Below, piece after piece: positions 1 through 5,509 of a stretch of DNA of 7,664 nucleotides (position 1 is the first letter of the stretch; each line of letters begins with the position of its first letter). The notes below the pieces were generated by a model. That model worked only from the letters and a program-made list of their open reading frames with translations, did not search any database and was not told the origin of the DNA. A program made the position numbers and the translations under genes. Origin of the DNA: an uncultured Planctomycetaceae bacterium (GTDB taxonomy: Bacteria; Planctomycetota; Planctomycetia; Pirellulales; Thermoguttaceae); the NCBI GenBank assembly GCA_947307005.1, contig CAMZHY010000165.1:1-7664 (forward strand), in the 5' to 3' direction.

Positions 1-51
1 AGCAAGCGGCTGTTAACCGCTGGGTCCAAGGTTCGAGTCCTTGTTGGGGCG
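1..51 (+). tRNA. tRNA-Asn (GTT), 5' part missing
   Basis: This is the 3' two-thirds of a tRNA cut by the window start. It begins inside the D-stem and then matches the complete copy at 92-164 base for base; the identity runs over positions 1-55. The anticodon loop CTGTTAA gives anticodon GTT at 12-14, for asparagine. The T-arm CAAGG-TTCGAGT-CCTTG and the 3' acceptor strand TTGGGGC follow, with discriminator G at 51. No CCA is encoded, so it must be added after transcription. Confidence 0.95.
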
Positions 52-73
52 CTTTTACTAATCTGGTTTAAAT

Positions 74-89
74 CTCGTCGCAAGGCGAG
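74..89 (+). other. Hairpin with GCAA tetraloop between the tandem tRNAs
   Basis: In the 40-base spacer between the tRNA-Asn copies, CTCGTC (74-79) pairs with GGCGAG (84-89), including one G-U pair, around the loop GCAA, a GNRA-type stable tetraloop. No T-tract follows, so it is not a terminator for the first tRNA. It may separate the two tRNAs in a shared precursor and guide trimming, or it may be the worn remains of a terminator from the duplication. Its function is inferred only. Confidence 0.4.
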
Positions 90-91
90 TC

Positions 92-164
92 GCCCTGATA
101 GCTCAGTTGGTAGAGCAAGCGGCTGTTAACCGCTGGGTCCAAGGTTCGAGTCCTTGTTGGGGCG
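92..164 (+). tRNA. tRNA-Asn (GTT)
   Basis: This is a complete 73-base cloverleaf. Acceptor GCCCTGA (92-98) pairs with TTGGGGC (157-163) through two G-U pairs; the D-arm is 101-116. The anticodon stem AGCGG/CCGCT holds loop CTGTTAA with anticodon GTT at 125-127. The T-arm is 140-156 and the discriminator is G164, as is usual for bacterial tRNA-Asn. CCA is not encoded. It is the second of two tandem copies and is followed immediately by a terminator, so both are probably made as one precursor from a promoter left of the window. Confidence 0.97.
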
Positions 165-168
165 CTTT

Positions 169-200
169 AAAAAAACCTCGCTTGTCGGCGAGGTTTTTTT
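169..200 (+). terminator. Bidirectional intrinsic terminator
   Basis: CCTCGC (176-181) pairs with GCGAGG (188-193) around loop TTGTCG. Seven T follow (194-200) and seven A precede (169-175), so it works in both directions. On the + strand it ends the tRNA-Asn transcript. On the minus strand it lies about 50 bases past the stop codon of the SDR gene and can end that transcript too. Confidence 0.88.
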
Positions 201-248
201 ATTGGTTTGATCGTTTACTAACGCGCGCGGCGTCTGGCTTTGTTCGAA

Positions 249-1052
249 TCAAGTTGATTTCAAAACAATCCAGTCTCCGAGTTTTGGACACAGTTGCTCG
301 ATAGCGAAAAGGAGACGCGCCTTTCCGGGAACAACGAGTTCGGGACTTCTTTTCTCACACTTTTTGAGTATTTTTTGCGCGAGTTTTCTCGGGTCGATCT
401 TGCCGACCTTGACGCCGCCGCCGGGCATGAGCGCCGATTGCGGAATACCTTCCGCCTCTTTCAATGCGTAAAGTCTAGGATTGTCCCTTTTTACGGGACC
501 GGGACATACGAGGAGAACGTGCAGTCCGTCCGGCTGGGATTCGAGTCGCAACTGCTGCGAGAACGCGGCGACGGCGTGTTTGGTCACGGGATAGGCTCCG
601 ACCCACCGCGCCGCGCTTTTAGCGGCGAGCGAGCCAATATTGACGACGTGTCCGCGTCGCGCGACGAGATGCGGATACGCCGCTTGCGTGCACGCGATCG
701 TTCCCATGACGTTCAACCGCCAAAGATCGTCAATTTCTTGAAGGGGCGTCTTCATGAGATATCCGCGATGCGTTCTGCCCGCCGCGTTGACAAGCGCGTC
801 AAGCCCGCCGTAATGCGAGACGGTTTCCTCGACGATTCTTTTTGCGTCGTCCGGATTCGTGACGTTTGCGACAAGAGGAAGAACTTCGACTCCTTGCGCT
901 TGCATTTCTTCCGCCGTCTTGGCGACGTCGTTCGGTTCTAAACCCGCGATCGCCAACTTTGCTCCCGCCGCTCCGAACGTTTCCGCTATGACGCGCCCTA
1001 AACCGTTGGACCCCCCCGTGACCAGTACAATCTTATCCTGCCAGTAACTCAT
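249..1052 (-). CDS. SDR family NAD(P)-dependent oxidoreductase
   Basis: This is a 267-residue classical short-chain dehydrogenase/reductase, the usual length for a single Rossmann-fold domain. The cofactor motif TGGSNGLG (TGxxxGxG) is at residues 12-19 and NAAG at 89-92. The catalytic set is N114, S141, Y154 and K158 (YPVTK), and the PGPV loop is at 184-187. It should transfer hydride between NAD(P)H and an alcohol or carbonyl in the cytosol; the substrate cannot be read from sequence. NAD versus NADP preference is unclear because the end of strand 2 (GLE, 37-39) is atypical. There is no signal peptide or membrane segment. The start is supported by AGGAAA (1059-1064) six bases upstream of the ATG. 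It has its own promoter and is not co-transcribed with the glutamate dehydrogenase upstream, whose terminator lies between them. It resembles SDRs I associate with planctomycetes. Confidence 0.93.
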   Translation of the reverse strand: MSYWQDKIVLVTGGSNGLGRVIAETFGAAGAKLAIAGLEPNDVAKTAEEMQAQGVEVLPLVANVTNPDDAKRIVEETVSHYGGLDALVNAAGRTHRGYLMKTPLQEIDDLWRLNVMGTIACTQAAYPHLVARRGHVVNIGSLAAKSAARWVGAYPVTKHAVAAFSQQLRLESQPDGLHVLLVCPGPVKRDNPRLYALKEAEGIPQSALMPGGGVKVGKIDPRKLAQKILKKCEKRSPELVVPGKARLLFAIEQLCPKLGDWIVLKST

Positions 1053-1119
1053 TTCATGTTTCCTATGGCGTCTTGTCGTTTTAGAGACGACCGTCTAAAA
1101 ACGTCGTCGAGACGGCGTC

Positions 1120-1147
1120 ATTATACAGCGAACGTAGACGGAGACAA
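1120..1147 (-). promoter_or_regulatory. Promoter for the SDR gene
   Basis: Read on the minus strand, TTGTCT (1142-1147, 4 of 6 consensus) is separated by 16 bases from a perfect TATAAT (1120-1125). This would give a leader of about 60 bases to the SDR start at 1052. The -35 lies only a few bases beyond the T-tract of the gdhA terminator, which fits a fresh transcription start between the two minus-strand genes. Confidence 0.6.
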
Positions 1148-1150
1148 CGG

Positions 1151-1200
1151 AAAAACAAAAGGTTCGACGTGAAAGCTGTAAAACTTTTCACGTCGAACCT
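1151..1200 (-). terminator. Intrinsic terminator of gdhA
   Basis: A perfect 15-bp inverted repeat pairs AGGTTCGACGTGAAA (1160-1174) with its complement at 1186-1200, around an 11-base loop. On the minus strand it is followed by TTTTGTTTTT (1151-1160); on the + strand there is no T-run. It therefore ends transcripts coming leftward from gdhA, about 125 bases past that gene's stop codon. The stretch between stop and hairpin (1201-1325) shows only weak short stems and no gene. Confidence 0.9.
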
Positions 1201-1325
1201 CTTAACAAGAACGCTACCTGAAAGGGCGGACCAACTCTCGCTGCGTTGTCGCGTAAAGTCAATCGCCGTCGATTCTAGAACGTTGTTTTTGAATTAGCGC
1301 CGTTATTGGCGTTTCCGTGGAGGAA

Positions 1326-2576
1326 TCAGCACCATCCTCGAAGTTTCATCGCGTCGGCGACGCGTTTGATGGCGACGAGGTACGCGGCTTCGCGGAGACT
1401 GACCTTCTTCGCTTCGCTCATTTCGTAAACCGCCTTGAACGCGCGGGTCATCTTCGTATCGAGACGCTGCTGAACTTCTTCGAGTTCCCAGTAGTAGTTC
1501 TGCGCGTTCTGGCACTGTTCGAAGTAGGAGACCGTAACGCCGCCCGCGTTTGCGAGGTAGTCGGGAATGAGGTGCAGACCGTTCGCGTCGATGATCTTAT
1601 CGGCTTCCGGCGTGGTCGGACCGTTCGCAAGTTCGCAGATGATCTGCGCCTTAACGGTTCCCGCGTTTTCTTCCGTAATCATATTTTCAAGCGCGGCGGG
1701 GAAGAGAACCGCGACGTCGAGCGCGATGAGTTCGTCGTTCGTGATCGGCTTGGCGCCGGGGAAGCCCGCGAGAGTTCCATTCTTAAGCTTATAATCGACC
1801 AACGCTTTCGCGTCAATGCCGTCGGGATTGTACGCGCCGCTCTTGGAGTCGGTCGCGGCGACGACTTTCATTCCGAGAAGCTCTTCCGAGAGCGTCGCGG
1901 CAAATTGACCCGCGTTGCCAAAACCTTGGATCGCGCACGTCTTGCCTTTAAGGTCGATTCCGTAAGCCTTCGCGCATTCGCGGGTGCAATAAACGCCGCC
2001 GCGCGCCGTCGCGTCGCCGCGTCCTTGAGATCCGCCGAGTGCGAGCGGTTTGCCCGTGATGACGCCAGGATGGCATTCCTGCTGAATCTTTTCAAATTCG
2101 TCCATCATCCACGCCATAATCTGACCGTTCGTATAAACGTCGGGCGCCGGGACGTCTATCGTGATGCCGAGGACGGGCGCGATAGCGCGGATATAGGCGC
2201 GGGCGAGGCGCTCTTTCTCCGTTTCAGAAAGCGACTTAGGATCGCAAATGATTCCGCCCTTGCCGCCGCCGAGCGGAATATCGACGACGGAGGTCTTCCA
2301 CGTCATCCAGCAAGCGAGCGCGCGAACGGTGTCGATCGTTTCAGTCGGGAACCAACGAATGCCGCCCTTTGCAGGACCGCGAGCCGTATTGTACTGAACG
2401 CGGAAGCCCTGGAAGACTTTCGTGGAGCCGTCGTCCATTTTGACGGGAAGGCTAACCCACACTTCGCGCTGAGGCGAGCTGAGAAGGGCGGTGGTCGCGG
2501 CGTCAAGATTCAGAGCCTCGGCCGCCTTGGCGATACGGGCTTTCGCGATTTCAAACGGATTGCGTTCGGTTGCCAT
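1326..2576 (-). CDS. gdhA: Glutamate dehydrogenase, hexameric ~45-kDa type
   Basis: This 416-residue enzyme interconverts glutamate with 2-oxoglutarate and ammonia, using NAD(P). Its length fits the small hexameric bacterial/archaeal class. The N-terminal substrate domain holds GPAKGGIRW (K70), K94, the catalytic lysine K106 in PLGGGKGG (101-108) and D146 in PAPD. The C-terminal Rossmann domain has GFGNAG at 218-223, ELANGPTTP at 315-323 and NAGGVTVSYFE at 343-353. D243 at the end of the second strand suggests NAD preference, which is an inference. An SD-like AGGAGA (2583-2588) sits six bases before the ATG, fixing the start. It is a single-gene unit with its own promoter and terminator, divergent from the diadenylate cyclase. 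All key residues are present, so it should be active. Confidence 0.97.
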   Translation of the reverse strand: MATERNPFEIAKARIAKAAEALNLDAATTALLSSPQREVWVSLPVKMDDGSTKVFQGFRVQYNTARGPAKGGIRWFPTETIDTVRALACWMTWKTSVVDIPLGGGKGGIICDPKSLSETEKERLARAYIRAIAPVLGITIDVPAPDVYTNGQIMAWMMDEFEKIQQECHPGVITGKPLALGGSQGRGDATARGGVYCTRECAKAYGIDLKGKTCAIQGFGNAGQFAATLSEELLGMKVVAATDSKSGAYNPDGIDAKALVDYKLKNGTLAGFPGAKPITNDELIALDVAVLFPAALENMITEENAGTVKAQIICELANGPTTPEADKIIDANGLHLIPDYLANAGGVTVSYFEQCQNAQNYYWELEEVQQRLDTKMTRAFKAVYEMSEAKKVSLREAAYLVAIKRVADAMKLRGWC

Positions 2577-2624
2577 GTTTACTCTCCTAACGGATGTTGT
2601 CGAACTAATAATACTGGGATAATG

Positions 2625-2643
2625 CGATTACATTTCGTAATCG
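2625..2643 (-). promoter_or_regulatory. Inverted repeat in the gdhA leader
   Basis: CGATTAC (2625-2631) and GTAATCG (2637-2643) form a perfect 7-bp inverted repeat with a 5-base centre. It lies just downstream of the predicted gdhA -10 and about 50 bases before the start codon. It could be an operator for a dimeric regulator blocking early transcription, or an mRNA leader hairpin. There is no T-tract to make it an attenuator, and no known riboswitch shape is recognised. Confidence 0.4.
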
Positions 2644-2654
2644 ACGGTTTTCTA

Positions 2655-2682
2655 ATCATACATAGCTGAAACCTTCTTTCAA
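2655..2682 (-). promoter_or_regulatory. Promoter for gdhA
   Basis: On the minus strand, TTGAAA (2677-2682, 5 of 6) is 16 bases from TATGAT (2655-2660, 5 of 6), giving a leader of roughly 70 bases to the ATG at 2576. Just upstream on that strand (2690-2716) is a very A/T-rich tract resembling an UP element. That tract also contains a second perfect TATAAT (2711-2716) without a convincing -35, possibly a minor alternative promoter. Confidence 0.6.
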
Positions 2683-2751
2683 GTATGTCTATAAATTTTT
2701 TTAAAAAATCATTATAAAAGGTCGTCCCTAGATTAGCGTTTCTTATGTTGA

Positions 2752-2765
2752 AAGTTTGCAAACTT
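2752..2765. promoter_or_regulatory. 14-bp perfect palindrome, candidate operator
   Basis: AAGTTTGCAAACTT is fully self-complementary and stands in the otherwise gene-free stretch between the divergent gdhA and diadenylate cyclase genes. It is about 70 bases upstream of the gdhA -35 and about 140 bases upstream of the candidate cyclase -35. The size and symmetry fit a binding site for a dimeric helix-turn-helix regulator. The regulator is not in the window and no family is assigned. Apart from this and the two promoters, 2766-2900 shows nothing recognisable. Confidence 0.45.
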
Positions 2766-2907
2766 CATTTTCGACCGATTGACGATCGCTGCAAGTCTTA
2801 CGCGAATCGCTATTCCATGAATCTGACTCATATTTCGACTCGGGGCGGGAAAGAACCTTTGCCGTCGTGATTTTCGTTATATTTTGACTCTTTTAAAAAT
2901 AATTTGG

Positions 2908-2937
2908 TTGACGCCCCCGAAAACCATACGATACTAT
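2908..2937 (+). promoter_or_regulatory. Candidate promoter of the diadenylate cyclase gene
   Basis: TTGACG (2908-2913, 5 of 6) is 18 bases from TACTAT (2932-2937, 4 of 6), which overlaps TATTAT (2935-2940). If used, transcription starts near 2944. That rules out the TTG start at 2904 and favours the ATG at 3003. A GGGAGG at 2942-2947 has no start codon at normal spacing; an in-frame TTG follows 16 bases later at 2964. Confidence 0.4.
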
Positions 2938-3002
2938 TATCGGGAGGTCGTTTCGATCCCGTTTTGCTTGATATTTTACGCTCCACATTCTTCGACGTCG
3001 CA

Positions 3003-3932
3003 ATGGAACCCTATAAGTTTACCGATTACTTGCAGAAAATTTTGTCCGACGCCGTCCTTATGAACGAGCGTATGGAGGCGTCGGGACTGCTCCTTCTTTT
3101 CGACGCGCCAATCGATTGGAAGCGTTTGAAGAAATTCCTTGGCGACACGTATTTTGTCGCGGCGGCGACAAACGCGGAGGCGCTCGAAGGCGCCAAAGAA
3201 AACGACGTCAACACCGTTTTATTAGAGTTGGAAGACGACGCTCCCGTCTACGATCGAATCACCCATTCGATTCTCGAAGCGGTCGCCGACGACTATTTTA
3301 CGCCCGGTTCGCGGTTGATTGCGCTTTACAGCGGCTTTGATTCCGTCTATGGATTTGATTCCGTCAGCGTCATCAATTTAGGGGAGCATCTTGAGCGGCT
3401 TACCGGCAAGGAACTTCGTAAAATCGAAACGAAAGTCCCTCTTAAAACCCTTAAAACGGTAGTTGATCTGGCGCTTGAAATTGGTCGCGAAGGTCGCGAG
3501 GGAAAATCGGTGGGAACGCTTTTCGTCGTCGGCGATACGAAGAACGTCCTTGCAAACAGCAAACCCGCGGGATTCGACCCTGTGCGCGGATACAAGTGTC
3601 GCGAGCGCGACCTTTTCGATCCTCGCGTGCGCGAGGGGATTAAAGAGATCGCGCAATTGGACGGCGCGTTTGTCGTCGCGCTCGACGGGGTCGTGGCTGC
3701 GGCGTGCCGACTTCTCGACGCTTCCACCGCGATGATAACCCTTTCCAAAGGACTGGGATCGCGCCATTGGGCGGCCGCGGCGGTGAGTCGCAGCACGAAC
3801 GCGGTTGCGATCGCGGTAAGTCAATCGAGCGGAACGGTGCGTATTTTCGTCAACGGCGAGGTCGTTTTGAGGATAGAGTCTCGCCATAGCCGTCCGATGG
3901 TTTGGCGCGAATTCGACTATGACGCGCCCTAA
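3003..3932 (+). CDS. Diadenylate cyclase, DacZ/CdaZ-like (c-di-AMP synthase)
   Basis: This should condense two ATP into cyclic di-AMP. Numbered from the ATG at 3003 (309 residues), the C-terminal DAC (DisA_N-type) domain spans about 185-300, with DGA at 220-222, GSRH at 252-255 and the VSQSSG strand at 272-277. The N-terminal half (about 1-180) has an alpha/beta pattern and the stretch GREGREGK (161-168). It resembles the pyruvate-kinase-C-like domain of archaeal DacZ rather than DisA's DNA-binding part or CdaA's membrane helices. No transmembrane segment is seen, so it is likely cytosolic. Two motif positions differ from common bacterial enzymes: W256 replaces the second arginine of RHR, and SQS replaces SEE at 273-275. 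The start is uncertain. An in-frame TTG at 2904 would add 33 residues, but those carry rare codons (ATA, CTA, TTA) and overlap a promoter-like sequence. No SD precedes either start. The domain call is confident; activity is likely but unproven. Confidence 0.88.
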   Translation: MEPYKFTDYLQKILSDAVLMNERMEASGLLLLFDAPIDWKRLKKFLGDTYFVAAATNAEALEGAKENDVNTVLLELEDDAPVYDRITHSILEAVADDYFTPGSRLIALYSGFDSVYGFDSVSVINLGEHLERLTGKELRKIETKVPLKTLKTVVDLALEIGREGREGKSVGTLFVVGDTKNVLANSKPAGFDPVRGYKCRERDLFDPRVREGIKEIAQLDGAFVVALDGVVAAACRLLDASTAMITLSKGLGSRHWAAAAVSRSTNAVAIAVSQSSGTVRIFVNGEVVLRIESRHSRPMVWREFDYDAP

Positions 3933-3966
3933 CGCGGCGATTTTCCCAAAAGTCGAGAAGAGCCCC

Positions 3967-3994
3967 TAGACAATGACGCATGGGCGCTTATAAT
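3967..3994 (+). promoter_or_regulatory. Promoter for tRNA-Lys
   Basis: TAGACA (3967-3972, 5 of 6) is 16 bases from a perfect TATAAT (3989-3994), which places the transcript start near 4001 and the mature tRNA at 4030. The bases after the -10 (TCCCC) form a C-rich discriminator, a feature linked in enterobacteria to stringent control of stable-RNA promoters. Extending that to this organism is an inference. Confidence 0.7.
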
Positions 3995-4029
3995 TCCCCA
4001 ATGTGTTTCGCGCTGATACGCGCGACGCT

Positions 4030-4102
<73 letters not shown>

Positions 4103-4131
4103 TTTTGCGTTTATCCTGACAAACGCCAATG

Positions 4132-4163
4132 AAAAGCCTGCGGTTTTAACCGCAGGCTTTTTT
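4132..4163 (+). terminator. Bidirectional intrinsic terminator
   Basis: AGCCTGCGG (4135-4143) pairs with CCGCAGGCT (4150-4158), extended by T-A pairs into a TTTTAA loop, with T-run 4158-4163 on the + strand and AAAA at 4132-4135 on the other side. It ends the tRNA-Lys transcript and, on the minus strand, lies about 35 bases past the stop of the GH5-like gene. It therefore probably also ends the glycoside hydrolase operon. Confidence 0.9.
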
Positions 4164-4195
4164 AGTTCTTGAATCAAAACGCGAGCGTTCTCCGA

Positions 4196-5458
4196 TCAGA
4201 AAATCTGCGCGACCTCTTCAAGACGCTTTGCCAGTCGATACGCAAATTTACGAATTTCCCAGAGGTCGGCGTTGGGGTCGTTGCGGAACGCTTCGATTTG
4301 AGTCGTCGGCAGTTCGCTCATCGGAACGAGTTCGCACGCCTCGAGCAAGTTGGCGCCGACTTCGCAAGCGTCGAGCAATTTTTTCTTGTCGCTACGGCGA
4401 TAATCGAACGCGTCGCTCGTATATTCTTTGAGCGCGTCGCGCAGGAGCGCTAGCGCGCGGTCGACTTTGCCCTCGCGATTCGGGTTCGTCGGAACGACCG
4501 TCTTGGCGTCGCGGTTTCGGTAGCACCCGAACATCGCCGCGATTGTGCCCGCGTCTCGAATCGTTCCGTCGGGATAAAAGACGCCATGTTCGTCAATGCA
4601 GCGGCCATGAATCATAAGTTCGAAGACGAACCAACCCATATTCGCTTCATTGCTGAACTTGAGAACCAACTCATACGGGTTGGCGCGGGCAAGACACCCC
4701 ATTTCCGTATTCATGACCTGCTTGTTGAGTTTTTGTCCCCATTCTTCGGCAAGTTTGAAGTTGGCGCCGATTTTTTCGCGCGTGTCGTTGTAGTCGTGGA
4801 AAGAGAGAACGTCGAGCATTTTCGCGGTCGATTCCTCGATTTCCCACGCGGTCGTATAGCCGACGGTCGTCAGCGCGTCGGGCGCAACCTGTTGAACAAC
4901 CGCGATTTCATGGCGCAGGAACGCCCAAATTTTTTCGACTCGCGCCTCGCGTTCCTCTTTGGGCGCGGCGTTAATGTAAGGGCAGCAGAGCGGTTCGTTC
5001 ATGATATCGAACATAAGGAGTCCGGGTTCGTCTTTGAGCGCGTTGACGAGCGCGGTCGCAAACGCGTCGGCTTTAGGATAGGCGTCCGGTTCGATCGTCG
5101 CGGGATTGAGACCGTTGCCGTTGAAGAGAATCGGCATGCATTTGTATCCGCACTCGTCGCAGACGCGGACGAACTTTACGATATCGGCGATATACGCGTC
5201 GCCGCGTTTCTCATACTGTCCTTGAGAGGTCCAGAATCGGACGGCGTTGAGGTTGACGCGTTTACCGTACCCAAGCTCGCGCCGCGCCTGTTCGGCGTCG
5301 CCGCAAAAATAACAGGCGCCGCGAATCTTTGAACAGTCGATTTCGGGTTTGGCGGCAGAAGCCTGTTTTGCAGAAAAGGCGGCGCCGATCGCAATTAGCG
5401 AAATGAACGCGATAACGGGGCGAGATAATTGAGGAACCTTCATTTTTTTATCCAACAT
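4196..5458 (-). CDS. Secreted clan GH-A glycoside hydrolase (GH5-like)
   Basis: This 420-residue exported enzyme is expected to hydrolyse a beta-linked polysaccharide or oligosaccharide by a retaining mechanism. Residues 6-35 form a Sec signal peptide: a short basic start, hydrophobic 15-30, and an ASA cleavage site near 35/36. The barrel spans about 40-320, with VRF at 73-75 (R74), the acid/base E155 in DIMNEP, SFHDY at 219-223 and the nucleophile E252 in NTEMG. Residues 325-420 form a charged, probably helical extension I do not recognise. The protein has about 13 cysteines, including C100/C103/C107 and the C158-C159 pair next to the catalytic loop. Subfamily and substrate (mannan, glucan, other) cannot be decided. 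No clear SD is seen. The ATG at 5443 (residue 6) is a good alternative start that gives a more typical signal peptide. It lies 51 bases downstream of the GH127 gene with no terminator between, so they are probably co-transcribed. Confidence 0.85.
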   Translation of the reverse strand: MLDKKMKVPQLSRPVIAFISLIAIGAAFSAKQASAAKPEIDCSKIRGACYFCGDAEQARRELGYGKRVNLNAVRFWTSQGQYEKRGDAYIADIVKFVRVCDECGYKCMPILFNGNGLNPATIEPDAYPKADAFATALVNALKDEPGLLMFDIMNEPLCCPYINAAPKEEREARVEKIWAFLRHEIAVVQQVAPDALTTVGYTTAWEIEESTAKMLDVLSFHDYNDTREKIGANFKLAEEWGQKLNKQVMNTEMGCLARANPYELVLKFSNEANMGWFVFELMIHGRCIDEHGVFYPDGTIRDAGTIAAMFGCYRNRDAKTVVPTNPNREGKVDRALALLRDALKEYTSDAFDYRRSDKKKLLDACEVGANLLEACELVPMSELPTTQIEAFRNDPNADLWEIRKFAYRLAKRLEEVAQIF

Positions 5459-5509
5459 AGCTTAAAGGAATAACTTACGGAAATGTAAACGGCTAAGGAC
5501 GTCGCGATT

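Noticed and set aside
107..304. 65-codon + strand frame beginning in tRNA-Asn
   Set aside because: It runs through the tRNA and its terminator and into the 3' end of the SDR gene, so it cannot be a real gene.
1201..1325. Short stems (e.g. CGCC/GGCG near 1301-1315) as an earlier gdhA terminator
   Set aside because: They are only four to five pairs with no T-tract; the 15-bp hairpin at 1160-1200 is far better.
1317..2669. A 450-codon + strand open frame lying antisense across the whole of gdhA and longer than it
   Set aside because: Its translation is Arg/Asp/Phe-rich with no domain, while the opposite strand encodes a fully conserved enzyme. The frame stays open because gdhA avoids codons that would make stops in that frame. 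Similar shadows occur at 294-941, 4586-5332 and 6845-7651.
2579..2761. 60-codon minus-strand frame covering the gdhA leader
   Set aside because: It would start at a TTG within the palindrome and run through the gdhA promoter and SD. It has no SD of its own and no recognisable protein.
2766..2903. Possible c-di-AMP (ydaO) riboswitch or other leader RNA before the cyclase
   Set aside because: No conserved ydaO-like core or set of nested stems could be found, and the gene appears to start transcription later, near 2944.
3938..3955. Hairpin just after the cyclase stop considered as a terminator
   Set aside because: The stem is short and A/T-rich with a G-U pair, and no T-run follows.
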